From Rhodococcus tukisamuensis NBRC 100609 (lineage in GTDB: Bacteria > Actinomycetota > Actinomycetes > Mycobacteriales > Mycobacteriaceae), in NCBI RefSeq assembly GCF_001894985.1, contig NZ_BCXG01000028.1, forward strand, positions 1 to 61,911: 61,911 bases of DNA, given 5' to 3'. Below are positions 50,592 through 59,571 of the stretch, in pieces. How positions within the stretch are numbered: position 1 is the stretch's first letter; every line of letters begins with the position of its first letter. Below the pieces are notes generated by a model that saw nothing but the letters and a program-made list of their open reading frames with translations, was not told where the DNA came from and ran no database searches. Made by a program: the position numbers and the translations under genes.

Positions 50592-51215
50592 TCAACCCGC
50601 GAGGGGCTCGGTGACCCCGAGCGACAGGGCGCCCATGATCTTCGGGGCGCCCTTCTCGTAGAACGTGTCGAGGTCGCGGATCTCGAACCCGGCCGCTCGC
50701 ACGAGAGCGGGGATCTCGCGGGTGAGGTGGCAGCCGCCCGCAAAAGCCTTCTGGATCGGTTCGAAGCGGTGCTGCCAGCGGCGGACCTTCTCGTGCGGGG
50801 CGCGACCGTGTTCGACGAAATGCAGGGTGCCGCCCGGCTTCAGGACCCGCCGCACCTCGCGCAGGGCGGCGTCCACGTCGGGGATGGTGCACATCGTCCA
50901 GGTCGACAGTGCGGTGTCGAAGGTGTTGTCGGGGAAGGGAAGTGACTGGCCGTCCAGTCCGGAGCGTTCGACGGGGACGGGGGAGGCCGCGAGTCGTCTG
51001 CCGGCAAGCTTCCACGCCAGGTCCGCGGGTTCGACGGCGCTGACGGAATCGACGGTGGAGGGGTAGAACGGAACATTGAGACCGGACCCGAACCCGATCT
51101 CGATCACGCGACCGTGCAGTCCGGCGCACACCCGCTTCCGTGACGGTTCGGTCAATGACATCCCACACGAGCTGTTCACCAGTCGTGGAACGATCTGATC
51201 CCCATAGAACCCCAT
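50592..51215 (-). CDS. Class I SAM-dependent methyltransferase (UbiE/phospholipid type)
   Basis: A 207-residue methyltransferase. SAM motif I VIEIGFGSGLNVPFY (about 37-51), acidic motif VEPADLAW, DTALSTWTMCTIPD (about 100-113) and LKPGGTLHFVEHG (about 127-139). It resembles phosphatidylethanolamine/UbiE-type small methyltransferases. The start is ATG 51215, with GGGGAGG five bases upstream; a longer frame adds 14 residues. Substrate unknown. Confidence 0.87.
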   Translation of the reverse strand: MGFYGDQIVPRLVNSSCGMSLTEPSRKRVCAGLHGRVIEIGFGSGLNVPFYPSTVDSVSAVEPADLAWKLAGRRLAASPVPVERSGLDGQSLPFPDNTFDTALSTWTMCTIPDVDAALREVRRVLKPGGTLHFVEHGRAPHEKVRRWQHRFEPIQKAFAGGCHLTREIPALVRAAGFEIRDLDTFYEKGAPKIMGALSLGVTEPLAG

Positions 51216-51337
51216 GGCAGCCTCCCCGTTGCTCGCAATTCCCGCCTGTCCCAGCATTCTACGGTCACGCAGGGCATTGGGCCGGCGACTTGCGCTGCGC
51301 GGGCGGGCTCGATGGCACACAAGAATCTCGCATTTCA

Positions 51338-51349
51338 GGATCATGATCC
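51338..51349. promoter_or_regulatory. Palindrome GGATCATGATCC upstream of a methyltransferase
   Basis: Perfect 12-bp palindrome just upstream of a possible -10 box (TAGGAT, 51352-51357) for the plus-strand gene starting at 51381. A candidate operator; no regulator is adjacent. Confidence 0.3.
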
Positions 51350-51380
51350 CATAGGATGAACAACGGCGTACGCTTGAACC

Positions 51381-52190
51381 ATGGGCAACGAGGAAACCGT
51401 TTACACGCACGGTCACGACGAGTCCGTGCTGCGCAATCATCGATGGCGGACGGCCGCGAACTCCGCCGCGTACCTGCTGTCGAGCCTGCGGCCGGACATG
51501 ACCCTCCTCGACGTCGGATGTGGTCCCGGGACAATCACCGCCGACCTCGCTGGACTCGTCGCGCAGGTCACCGCCGTCGAAAAGGCCGACGGCGCACTCG
51601 ACCTCGCCCGGGAGGAATTCGCACGGCGCGGCGTCACCAACGTGGAGGCGGTAGTCTCCGACATCCACGCGCTCGATTTCCCCGACGACACCTTCGATGT
51701 CGTCCACGCCCATCAGGTCCTGCAACACGTCGGCGACCCGGTGCAGGCGCTGCGCGAAATGGCTCGCGTCTGCCGGCCGGGCGGCATTGTCGCGGCCCGT
51801 GATGCCGACTACGGCACCTTCACCTGGTACCCCGAGAATCCCGACCTCGACCAGTGGCTGTCGCTCTACAAGGACATCGCCCGCGCGAACGGCGGCGAGC
51901 CCGACGCCGGCCGGCGCCTCCGCGCCTGGGCGCACGCCGCCGGCCTCGGCGACGTGGTCGCAACGGCGAGCACGTGGTGCTTCTCGTCCGACGACGACAG
52001 GGAATGGTGGGGCGGGTCGTGGGCCGACCGGGTCCTGCACTCGAACTACGCCGACCGGGCCGTCGAACTGGGACTCGCCACCCCGGATGACCTCGCGCGC
52101 CTCTCGGGAGGCTGGCGAACTTGGTCCGCCGACGACGACGGTTGGTTCGCCCTGCTCCACAGCGAGATCCTCTGCCGCGTAAGCGTGTAG
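51381..52190 (+). CDS. Class I SAM-dependent methyltransferase
   Basis: A 269-residue methyltransferase with motif I LLDVGCGPGTITADLA (about 42-57), the acidic VEKADGAL, DVVHAHQVLQHVGD (about 105-118) and CRPGGIVAARDADYG. The C-terminal half (about 150-269) has several Trp and Asp residues that would shape the acceptor site. It resembles methyltransferases of the UbiE/COQ5 type; the acceptor is unknown. Divergent from the other methyltransferase. Confidence 0.88.
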   Translation: MGNEETVYTHGHDESVLRNHRWRTAANSAAYLLSSLRPDMTLLDVGCGPGTITADLAGLVAQVTAVEKADGALDLAREEFARRGVTNVEAVVSDIHALDFPDDTFDVVHAHQVLQHVGDPVQALREMARVCRPGGIVAARDADYGTFTWYPENPDLDQWLSLYKDIARANGGEPDAGRRLRAWAHAAGLGDVVATASTWCFSSDDDREWWGGSWADRVLHSNYADRAVELGLATPDDLARLSGGWRTWSADDDGWFALLHSEILCRVSV

Positions 52191-52216
52191 CGCCCGCGGC
52201 AACCAGGCCGGGGTAC

Positions 52217-52840
52217 TCAGTCCAGCGCCATCCGTACCGCGAACACTCCGAGTATCCCCCCGGCGAGCCACTTCTGGATGCTCAACCAGACCGGCCGCCG
52301 TGTGAGAAACGACGAGATGGACGACGACGCCAGGACGATCATGGCATTGACGGCCACCGCGACCAGGATCTGGATGGTTCCCAGGAGGAGGGACTGCTGC
52401 CAGACGGGGCCGCGTGACGGATCGACGAACTGCGGGATGAGTGCGACATACATCAGGGCGATCTTCGGATTGAGGATGTTGGTGACAAATCCCATTCCGA
52501 AGAGTCGGAAACTGCTGTGGCGCTCCAGGTTTGAGACTTCGAACGCGGACCTTCCGCCTGGTCTGAGCATGCGCCAGGCGAGATAGCCCAGGTAGGCCGC
52601 GCCGGCAGTCTTGATCACGACGAACAGTGCGGGGACAGCGAAGAACACGGCGGTCAGTCCCAGTGAGGCCGCAGTCAGATAGGCGAGGAAGCCGACGGCC
52701 ACCCCGCCGAGCGACATCATTCCCGCACGCCGCCCCTGGCTGATGCTGCGAGAGGCGAGGTAGATCATGTTGGGTCCCGGGGTCAGGACCATTGTCAGAG
52801 CAACGAGTGCCACCCCTGCCATCGCGGCCGCTGTCACCAT
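52217..52840 (-). CDS. LysE/RhtB-family amino acid exporter
   Basis: A 207-residue membrane protein with about six helices and the family signature TMVLTPGPNMIYLASRSISQGRRAG near residues 15-39 and NPKIALMYVALIPQF near 130. LysE/RhtB proteins export amino acids or related metabolites. The start at 52840 (MVTAAAM) is the family position; upstream frame is hydrophilic and non-homologous. Convergent with the methyltransferase gene. Confidence 0.9.
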   Translation of the reverse strand: MVTAAAMAGVALVALTMVLTPGPNMIYLASRSISQGRRAGMMSLGGVAVGFLAYLTAASLGLTAVFFAVPALFVVIKTAGAAYLGYLAWRMLRPGGRSAFEVSNLERHSSFRLFGMGFVTNILNPKIALMYVALIPQFVDPSRGPVWQQSLLLGTIQILVAVAVNAMIVLASSSISSFLTRRPVWLSIQKWLAGGILGVFAVRMALD

Positions 52841-53023
52841 CGTCGATTCCTTTGACTCGTCATGCGGACTTGCCGAGTCAACCTCGGGTGGGTTCCGGCG
52901 CCAAGATCCAGTTGGGAGTGAGTGGACTGCTTGGTCGGCCGCTGGGCCCACTTGCCCGAGGTCGGGCGGTCCGGAAGTCGGCGCGGCCGCGGTTCGCGTG
53001 GGCGGCCTCGGTCTCCTCAGCGG

Positions 53024-53923
53024 TCAGCTTCCGGGTGTGGACTGCAGGTCCTCCTCCGCGACCCCCAGCCCGGACAGGTAGGCCGCGGCCGCCGGCGCCG
53101 GCCGCCGCCGGCTCCACACCAGGTGCTCGACCCTCGTCGGGGGGTCGAGCAGCTCGACGACACACAGGTCGGGGAACTGCGACACCACGGATGCGGGCAG
53201 CAGGCCGATGCACAGGCCCTGCCGAATCAGGCGCGCGAAGAAGTCCACGGCCATCACCTCGAAGGCGACCTCGCGCCGAATGCCGGCCGCCGCGAAGGCC
53301 TCGTCGGACTGCGCGCGGCCGCCGGATCCCGCCGGGAAGTCGACGAACGTCTCGCCGGACAGCCGGCGCAGGTCCACCTCGCGGTCCTCGGCCAGCGGGT
53401 GGCCTGCCGGCACCAGCGCAACCAGTTCGCCACGCGCAAGCTCGATTCTTCGCACCCCCGTCGGCTGGATGCCCGGGGCCAAACCGAGGAAGGCGACGTC
53501 CAGGGCGCCCTGCCGGACGTGGTCGACCAGGTCGCCGCTCGCGCCCATCCGCAGGCTGATCCGCACCTGCGGGTGGAGCGAACGGAAGTCCCTCAGCGAC
53601 GCGGCGAGGTCGATCGCGCCGACAGTCGGGATCGCGCCGATCGCGAGCCGGCCGCGGATCTCGCCGGCGGCGGCTGTGACCTCCGCGCGGGCTCGTTCGG
53701 CGGCTTCCACGCTCTGCCGGGCAGCGGGGAGAAATGCCTCGCCGGCGGGCGTGAGTTGAACCCTACGGCTGGTCCGGTCGAAGAGCTTGGCACCGAGTTC
53801 GCGCTCCAGGCGGGCAATCTGGTGACTCAGGGCGGACTGGACCACCAGGCAGCGCTCCGCGGCCCGGGTGAAGTTCTTCGTCTCCGCGACGGCGATGACG
53901 TAACGCATCTGCTGCAGTTCCAT
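53024..53923 (-). CDS. LysR-family transcriptional regulator
   Basis: A 299-residue regulator. N-terminal helix-turn-helix (residues 1-60: MELQQMRYVIAVAETKNFTRAAERC ... QSALSHQIARLE) and a periplasmic-binding-protein-like effector domain (about 90-295). The start at 53923 is the family position. A T-N11-A inverted repeat lies seven bases upstream and between it and the divergent MFS gene, which is its probable target. Confidence 0.92.
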   Translation of the reverse strand: MELQQMRYVIAVAETKNFTRAAERCLVVQSALSHQIARLERELGAKLFDRTSRRVQLTPAGEAFLPAARQSVEAAERARAEVTAAAGEIRGRLAIGAIPTVGAIDLAASLRDFRSLHPQVRISLRMGASGDLVDHVRQGALDVAFLGLAPGIQPTGVRRIELARGELVALVPAGHPLAEDREVDLRRLSGETFVDFPAGSGGRAQSDEAFAAAGIRREVAFEVMAVDFFARLIRQGLCIGLLPASVVSQFPDLCVVELLDPPTRVEHLVWSRRRPAPAAAAYLSGLGVAEEDLQSTPGS

Positions 53924-53929
53924 CCATCT

Positions 53930-53944
53930 ATCGTGAATCACGAT
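53930..53944. promoter_or_regulatory. LysR-type binding site (T-N11-A)
   Basis: ATCGTGAATCACGAT, a 15-bp inverted repeat with 6-bp arms and the T-N11-A pattern of LysR boxes, in the 79-base gap between divergent lysR and MFS genes. Confidence 0.75.
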
Positions 53945-54002
53945 CGTTCCAGTGACAAACATGTGTTGGACTCATTGATCAATCTTGGCCAGGCTTGCGT
54001 GC

Positions 54003-55247
54003 ATGACGAACTCGATGACGCGAACCGGGCAGCGCGGCCCCGCGGACGCCCCGGAGGCCGGGGGAGGGCTGAGCCGGGGGCTGCTGCTGCTCATGTCGGT
54101 CTCGACCGGCCTCGTGGTGGCGGGCAACTACTTCGCGCAACCGCTGCTGGACGTGATCCGCCGGGACCTCGAACTCAGCCCGTCGATGGCGGCGCTGGTC
54201 GTCACCGCCGCCCAGGCCGGCTACGCCGTGGGTCTGATCCTGCTGCTTCCGCTGGGAGACCTCCTGGAGCGGCGCCGCCTGACGGTGGGGTTGTTCGGCG
54301 CCACCGCGGTGTTCCTGCTGATGTCGGCCACCGCGCCCAACGGCGCCGTGCTCCTGACGGGCACCGCCCTCGCCGCCGTGACCTCGGTGTCGGCTCAGGT
54401 GCTTGTGACATTCGCCGTTGCCCTCGCGTCGCCCGAGCATCGCGGCCGGGTGGTGGGGACGGTGATGAGCGGACTGCTGCTCGGAGGCCTTCTGGCACGG
54501 ACGATCTCGGGGGTGCTGTCCGAGTTCGGGGGCTGGCGGACGGTCTACTGGGTCAACGCGATCCTGCTTGCCGTCGTGGCGGTGTTGCTGTGGCGCGTCC
54601 TGCCCCGACTGCACACGCCCGCCGGGATGTCCTACCCCGCCTTGCTCCGCTCGACCGTGGTCCTGTTGCGGACGGAACCCGTACTTCGTTGGCGTGCAGG
54701 CATTGCCGCGCTCTCGCTCGCCTCGTTCAACGTGTTCTGGACCGCGGTGACCTTCCTGCTGGTCGGGGATCACTACCGGTGGTCGGAGGCGGTCATCGGA
54801 CTCTTCGGACTGGTCGGTATCGCGGGGACGATCGCCACCCCGGTGGCCGGCCGGCTCGCCGACCGCGGATTCGTGCACTGGGTGGCGGGGGTGGGCACGG
54901 CGTTGCTGGCCCTGTCCTGGATCGCCATCGGCGCCGGTGGGACTTCGCTCGCGTGGCTGCTCGGCGGAGCGATCGCGCTGACCGTTGCGCAGCAGTCCGT
55001 GCTCAACAGCAACCAGAACGTCATCTACGCGCTGGCTCCCGAGATCCGCAACCGGCTGAACTCCGCGTTCATGACGGCGTTCTTCGTTGGCGGCGCCGTC
55101 GGCTCGGCGATGACCGCCGTCGCCTGGGTGCGTGGTGGATGGTCTGGGGTGAGCGTCCTCGGCGGAGCGTTGGCCGGCGCCACCTTCCTGGTGTGGGTCG
55201 CCGAACGCGCGAGCACCGCGCGGCGTCGTCCGACCCTGTCAGCGTGA
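54003..55247 (+). CDS. MFS transporter
   Basis: A 414-residue membrane transporter with about twelve helices. The loop motif between helices 2 and 3 reads LGDLLERRRL, and the second half repeats it as AGRLADRGF. Similar proteins (YnfM/AraJ type) export drugs or sugars. The start at ATG 54003 is chosen over a TTG at 53985; neither has a strong ribosome binding site. Divergent from lysR with a LysR box between, and followed by an NAD(P)-binding protein after 57 bases. Confidence 0.88.
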   Translation: MTNSMTRTGQRGPADAPEAGGGLSRGLLLLMSVSTGLVVAGNYFAQPLLDVIRRDLELSPSMAALVVTAAQAGYAVGLILLLPLGDLLERRRLTVGLFGATAVFLLMSATAPNGAVLLTGTALAAVTSVSAQVLVTFAVALASPEHRGRVVGTVMSGLLLGGLLARTISGVLSEFGGWRTVYWVNAILLAVVAVLLWRVLPRLHTPAGMSYPALLRSTVVLLRTEPVLRWRAGIAALSLASFNVFWTAVTFLLVGDHYRWSEAVIGLFGLVGIAGTIATPVAGRLADRGFVHWVAGVGTALLALSWIAIGAGGTSLAWLLGGAIALTVAQQSVLNSNQNVIYALAPEIRNRLNSAFMTAFFVGGAVGSAMTAVAWVRGGWSGVSVLGGALAGATFLVWVAERASTARRRPTLSA

Positions 55248-55304
55248 TCGCACCGATTCCGCGGTCCGGTCTTCCAGTCCCAATCCGGTAGGAGTGAAAC
55301 AACA

Positions 55305-55943
55305 ATGCGTATAACAGTTTTCGGCGCGGCAGGACAGGTGGGGAGCCGGGCGGTGGCGGAGGCGCTCGCCCGCGGCCACGAGGTCACGGCCGTCCTGCGC
55401 AGTCCGGCCCGGGCCCACGAGGTGCCGTTGGCGGCAGAGGTTCGGATCGGCGACGCGGCGACCATCGAGGACGTGGTCGACCTGAGTGTCGGCCAGGACC
55501 TGGTGATCAGCGCGACCCGTCCGGCGCCGGGCCGGGAGGCCGAACTGGTCACGGCCACGAAGGTGCTGCTGGCCGGGCTCGCCCGGACCGGTGTCAGGTT
55601 GCTCGTCGTGGGTGGCGCCGCGACCCTGACCATGCCCGGCACAGCCGGCGTAACGGTGATGGATGACCCCGAGTTCCCCGCGACCTTGCTCGGCATCGCG
55701 CGGGCGTGCGCCGACCAACTCGAGGCGTGCCGCGCCGATACCGGCGCGGACTGGGCATACCTGAGCCCGCCCGCCCTGCTGGAGCCGGGAAGGCGCACCG
55801 GCCGGTACCGGTTGGGCGCGGACGATCTGCTGGTCGACCCCGCAGGCGAGTCGGTGATCTCCATGGAGGACCTCGCGATGGCACTGCTCGACGAGGCCGA
55901 ACGGCCGGCACATTGCCGGGTCCGGTTCACCGTCGCCTACTGA
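55305..55943 (+). CDS. NAD(P)-binding protein, NmrA/SDR-atypical type
   Basis: A 212-residue single-domain Rossmann protein with the nucleotide motif GAAGQVG at residues 7-13 and a typical extended-SDR tail. Related proteins are azoreductase- or epimerase-like. AGGAG ten bases upstream of ATG 55305. It may be cotranscribed with the MFS gene. Substrate unknown. Confidence 0.85.
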   Translation: MRITVFGAAGQVGSRAVAEALARGHEVTAVLRSPARAHEVPLAAEVRIGDAATIEDVVDLSVGQDLVISATRPAPGREAELVTATKVLLAGLARTGVRLLVVGGAATLTMPGTAGVTVMDDPEFPATLLGIARACADQLEACRADTGADWAYLSPPALLEPGRRTGRYRLGADDLLVDPAGESVISMEDLAMALLDEAERPAHCRVRFTVAY

Positions 55944-55992
55944 TCCCCCCGGCCGGTTGCGCGCCACCGCCACCGGCACCAGGAGTATCGAA

Positions 55993-56130
55993 ATGAGCAC
56001 CGACTCGTCCGACCTCGCCGCCATCCGCCAAGTCGTCGCGGACGCCGTGGAGTTCCAGAACGACGTGGACCGATTCATCCCGCTGCACACGGACGAGGTG
56101 AGCGTCGTCAACGGCGTCGAAGGCGATCAC
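55993..56130 (+). pseudogene. N-terminal remnant of a SnoaL-like (SgcJ/EcaC) protein
   Basis: From ATG 55993 (AGGAG nearby) about 45 codons match the start of SnoaL-like DUF4440 proteins: IRQVVADAVEFQNDVDRFIPLHTDEVSVVNGV. The rest of the roughly 130-residue domain is missing; after about 56130 the frame continues with unrelated Ser/Arg-rich sequence and runs antisense into the next gene until 56439. Confidence 0.65.
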
Positions 56131-56225
56131 CCGGTCGATGACTCGCGATCGTCACTGTCGCGGGCGAGCGTTCCCGCAGGCCGGACGTCGGCGACGAGAT
56201 CGACGCCGCGCCCCGAACCGTCGAT

Positions 56226-57143
56226 TCACAAGCCCTTGACCGCAGTCCCGTCCCACCGTGGGTCGGCCAGCAGTTCCGGTGCCGGACCGACGAAGGCGCG
56301 GGCGGCGTCGGGGTCGCCGGTGAGGGTGAAACGCAGCCACGCGGTGAGGTACCCGCGGAATCCCCCTCCGTCGGTGGGCCAGTTGTGCCCCACCCCCAGC
56401 AGGCGGCCGCGGGCCGCGGGCCCCGGGCTCACGGCGTGAAAGGCGGCCTGCGGTATGGCCGTCGAGACCGGATCCTCGGACCCGGTCAGGTAGAACACCG
56501 GACCGGTCAGTCGAGTCACGTCGAACACGTCGACCGGCCGACTGGCCCACCAGGGATCGGGCAGGTCGAGCACCGCGGTGGAGGTGATCAGTCCGTCGGA
56601 GTCGGTGCTGGCATTGATCGATCCCCCGGCGCCCTGCGAATGTCCGACGGCGGCGACGTTGCCGACGTCGATGCGATCGTGAAAGACGCTCTCCGGGTTG
56701 TCGTTCTGCGCCAGTATGTAGCGCGCTGCCGCCAGGATCTCGGTCCCGTCGCCGGTGACGCTGCTGTCGGCGACCACGACGACGAGGCCCCAGGAGGCCA
56801 GGTGGCGGAGCAACTCCTCGTACTGCTTGTACGTCGCGTAGCTTCCGTTGCCGAAGGTGACCACCGGATGGCGCTCGGGGCTGGTGGCGATGTCGGCGGG
56901 GTGGAACACCTGGTACCCGGGCACCGCAACCGATGTGACGGCGTGGATGCCGGCGGCCGCGTAGCGCTCGCTGACGGATTGCCGTTCCGGAGCAACGGAT
57001 GCCGGCGGTGTGGGACCGGCCTCGGGAGCCGAGGCGAGGGCCGGTGCCGAGAACCCGAATGCCGTCGGCATCGCGAGGATCGCGGCGAGGAGCAGTGTCC
57101 GGGAGGGTCGGGTGGTGGGAAGCAGGGGTCGCCGTAACGTCAC
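56226..57143 (-). CDS. Secreted alpha/beta-hydrolase (cutinase/PET-hydrolase-like)
   Basis: A 305-residue protein with a signal peptide (TLLLAAILAMPTAFGFSAPALA, cleavage near 38). The catalytic fold has the nucleophile elbow GHSQG near residue 169, an Asp in the GSEDPVSTA segment and a His in GVGHNWP near 255. It resembles dienelactone-hydrolase/cutinase-like esterases; polyester activity cannot be judged. The start is GTG 57143 with AGGA upstream. Confidence 0.82.
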   Translation of the reverse strand: MTLRRPLLPTTRPSRTLLLAAILAMPTAFGFSAPALASAPEAGPTPPASVAPERQSVSERYAAAGIHAVTSVAVPGYQVFHPADIATSPERHPVVTFGNGSYATYKQYEELLRHLASWGLVVVVADSSVTGDGTEILAAARYILAQNDNPESVFHDRIDVGNVAAVGHSQGAGGSINASTDSDGLITSTAVLDLPDPWWASRPVDVFDVTRLTGPVFYLTGSEDPVSTAIPQAAFHAVSPGPAARGRLLGVGHNWPTDGGGFRGYLTAWLRFTLTGDPDAARAFVGPAPELLADPRWDGTAVKGL

Positions 57144-57188
57144 GGAAGCGCATCCTACCCAGCGTCGGCGGCGCGATCTCGTGCGAAC

Positions 57189-58571
57189 ATGGCCGCCATG
57201 CCCAGTTTTGTCAGACCCCGGCGGCGTGCCCCGGCCACTGCCACCCCGGCGCCGAACGTCGAGACCCTGCCCCGCGTGTGCGTGATCGGTGCGGGATCGT
57301 CGGGCATCGCCGCGGCCAAGGCGCTCCACGTCGCCGGAATCCCGTTCGACTGCTTCGAGCAGGGCAGCGTGATCGGCGGCAACTGGGTCTACGACAACCC
57401 GAACGGGGTGTCCGCCTGCTACGAGACGCTGGAGATCAACACGTCCTGCCCGCGGATGGCCTACTCGGACTTCCCGATGCCCGCCGACTATCCGCCCTAC
57501 GCGCGGCACGACCAGGTCCGCGCCTACTTCGAGTCCTACGTGGAGCATTTCGGGTTCCGGCACACCATCACGTTCGGCACCACCGTCGAGCAGGTCGAGC
57601 GAGCCCCGGACGGCACGTGGTCGGTCCGTACGACCGGCCCCGCCGGCGAGCGCGTGGAGAGCTACGACGCCGTGCTGGTTGCGAACGGGCACCACTGGGA
57701 CGCCCGCTGGCCGGACCCCACTCCGGGGAGCTTCACCGGCGAGCAGATCCACTCCCACGACTACCGCACCGCCGACCAGCTGGCCGGCCGGGACGTGGTG
57801 GTCGTGGGCATGGGGAATTCGGGTCTCGACATCGCGGTCGAGGCGTCCAAGGTCGCGCGCAGCACCACGCTGGCGGTGCGTCGCAGCCACTGGGTGATGC
57901 GCAAGATGCTGCTTGGCAAGCCCGCCGACCGATTTGTGATGCCGGGCTGGATGCCGGGCTGGGCGATCTCTGCCGGGCTCCGCGTCACCGCCCTCACGGC
58001 CGGCGACCTGACCCGCTACGGGCTCCCACGGCCGACACATCGGCCCGGTCAAGCGCACCCGGTGCAGTCCGAGCAGATCCACGCGCGACTGCAGGCCGGT
58101 GCGATCACCCCACGTCCGAGGATCGACCGGTTCGACGGCGACACAGTCGTTTTCGAGGACGGGACCCGGTCCCGCGCCGACCTGATCGTGTGGGCCACCG
58201 GATACCGGGTGAGCTTTCCGTTCTTCGACCCGGAGCTCGTCGCCGCCCCCGAGAACGACCTGCCGCTGTGGAAGCGAACTGTGCACCCGGATCTTCCCGG
58301 CCTGTACTTCGTCGGGCTTCTGCAGCCGCTCGGCGCGGTGATGCCGCTCGCCGAGGCGCAGGGCGCGTGGATCGCCGAGACCCTCGCCGGCCGGTACCTG
58401 CCGCCGCCCGACGCCGAGATCCGGTCGCAGATGACGGCCGAGCACGATCGCGCCAAGCGGCGGTTCTACAACTCGCCACGGCACACCATGGAGGTCGACT
58501 TCGAGCACTACCTCTGGAGTCTCGAGCGGGAGCGACGGCGCGGTGCCCGCCGCGCCGGCACCGCGCGCTGA
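57189..58571 (+). CDS. Flavin-containing monooxygenase
   Basis: A 460-residue FAD/NADPH enzyme of the FMO branch. FAD motif GAGSSG near 34-39, the FMO fingerprint FTGEQIHSHDY (FxGxxxHxxxY) near 180, NADPH motif GMGNSG near 206 and IVWATGY near 332. It oxygenates soft nucleophiles or performs Baeyer-Villiger-type reactions. ATG 57189; monocistronic and divergent from the secreted hydrolase, with 45 bases between them. Confidence 0.9.
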   Translation: MAAMPSFVRPRRRAPATATPAPNVETLPRVCVIGAGSSGIAAAKALHVAGIPFDCFEQGSVIGGNWVYDNPNGVSACYETLEINTSCPRMAYSDFPMPADYPPYARHDQVRAYFESYVEHFGFRHTITFGTTVEQVERAPDGTWSVRTTGPAGERVESYDAVLVANGHHWDARWPDPTPGSFTGEQIHSHDYRTADQLAGRDVVVVGMGNSGLDIAVEASKVARSTTLAVRRSHWVMRKMLLGKPADRFVMPGWMPGWAISAGLRVTALTAGDLTRYGLPRPTHRPGQAHPVQSEQIHARLQAGAITPRPRIDRFDGDTVVFEDGTRSRADLIVWATGYRVSFPFFDPELVAAPENDLPLWKRTVHPDLPGLYFVGLLQPLGAVMPLAEAQGAWIAETLAGRYLPPPDAEIRSQMTAEHDRAKRRFYNSPRHTMEVDFEHYLWSLERERRRGARRAGTAR

Positions 58572-58701
58572 CCGGCAGTGCGAGGGGCACGCGCGGTCAT
58601 GGCGACTGGCCCACAAGCGGGATGAACTGGGTGGTGGACCGGCCGACAATCGCGCCTGACGAGGGCGTCTGATCACACAAGTATGCCGACGGTCTGGTGC
58701 G

Positions 58702-59190
58702 TCAGCCGGCGAGCTGCTTGAGGACCGCAAGGTTGGCGGCCATGCCGTCCCGCCACACGGCCAACCGGTGGGCGAGAATCGTGCCCTCCTTGTCCGGGTA
58801 CTGCTCGATGAAGTCGGAGAGCGGTGACCGCCCTGTGCCCGCCTTTGCCCACTGTCGAACGACGGCGCCGTCGCCGTCGGAGTCGACCTCGAAGCCCCAG
58901 ACAGCCAGCGGCTCATCCGCTGGGCCCACACGCCACACCCAGCGGCGACCGTCTTCGACCTCGGTGATCTCCGGCTCGGTGTGCCACTCTCCCGCCTGCG
59001 GGTTGGCGTTGTACCCACGGAATCGAGCGCCGACGGCGACCCCCGCGGCCCCATCCAGCCACTCCACCCGCTGCAGTTCGCCGTCGGCGCGGGTGGGCAG
59101 CTCGATGTCGGTGATCAGCGCCCAGGCGTGCTCGGGACTGCACTCCAGACGTTCGGAGACCTCGACGGTTGGGTTGTCGCGCAGACGCAT
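58702..59190 (-). CDS. SRPBCC family protein (polyketide cyclase/dehydrase type)
   Basis: A 162-residue START-like protein with VSERLECSPEHAWALITDIELP at the N-terminus and WVWRVGPADEPLAVWGFEVD in the centre, forming a hydrophobic ligand pocket. GGAGGAG six bases upstream of ATG 59190. Function unknown. Confidence 0.87.
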   Translation of the reverse strand: MRLRDNPTVEVSERLECSPEHAWALITDIELPTRADGELQRVEWLDGAAGVAVGARFRGYNANPQAGEWHTEPEITEVEDGRRWVWRVGPADEPLAVWGFEVDSDGDGAVVRQWAKAGTGRSPLSDFIEQYPDKEGTILAHRLAVWRDGMAANLAVLKQLAG

Positions 59191-59432
59191 GAGGCTCCTC
59201 CGTGGCTGGATTCGGTGTCCGAGGGCAAGGTGGTGCCGATGCTATGTGAGTGGAGAAGGAAGAGGAGAGAGGGGTTCACCAACGGCGGGTCGTGCAGGTC
59301 TGGATCGGGGCCGGTCGCGGACTGGGTGGCGATCAGGATGCCGCCGGCCAGAAACACGACGAGCACGTAAACCGCTGTCGGCGACCACATCCGGTGCGGT
59401 GGTGAAGTCATGCATCAGAGCCTCGCGCGGCG

Positions 59433-59442
59433 CCCCCCCCCC
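59433..59442. repeat. Poly-C tract (10 C)
   Basis: Ten consecutive C residues, followed by GGG, in the non-coding region upstream of the SRPBCC gene. Such homopolymers are prone to slippage and to sequencing error. Confidence 0.6.
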
Positions 59443-59571
59443 GGGAGCACATCAACCATCGGTGTCAACCGTCCCTGATACCCAGGGGTCATCCCGCCGC
59501 TGTCTCAGCTTTCGGCGACAGCGGCAGCGAGGCGTCGCGGATCGGCAACAAGCCCCGGCTAGTCTCGGGGC

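Noticed and set aside
56226-59054. 942-codon minus-strand frame
   Set aside because: Only the 3' third (56226-57143) encodes a recognisable protein with signal peptide; the rest is antisense to the FMO gene.
59115-59411. 98-codon minus-strand frame with one predicted membrane helix (TAVYVLVVFLAGGILIAT)
   Set aside because: It overlaps the well-supported SRPBCC start by 76 bases in another phase, has no ribosome binding site, and its second half reads like a shadow of that gene.
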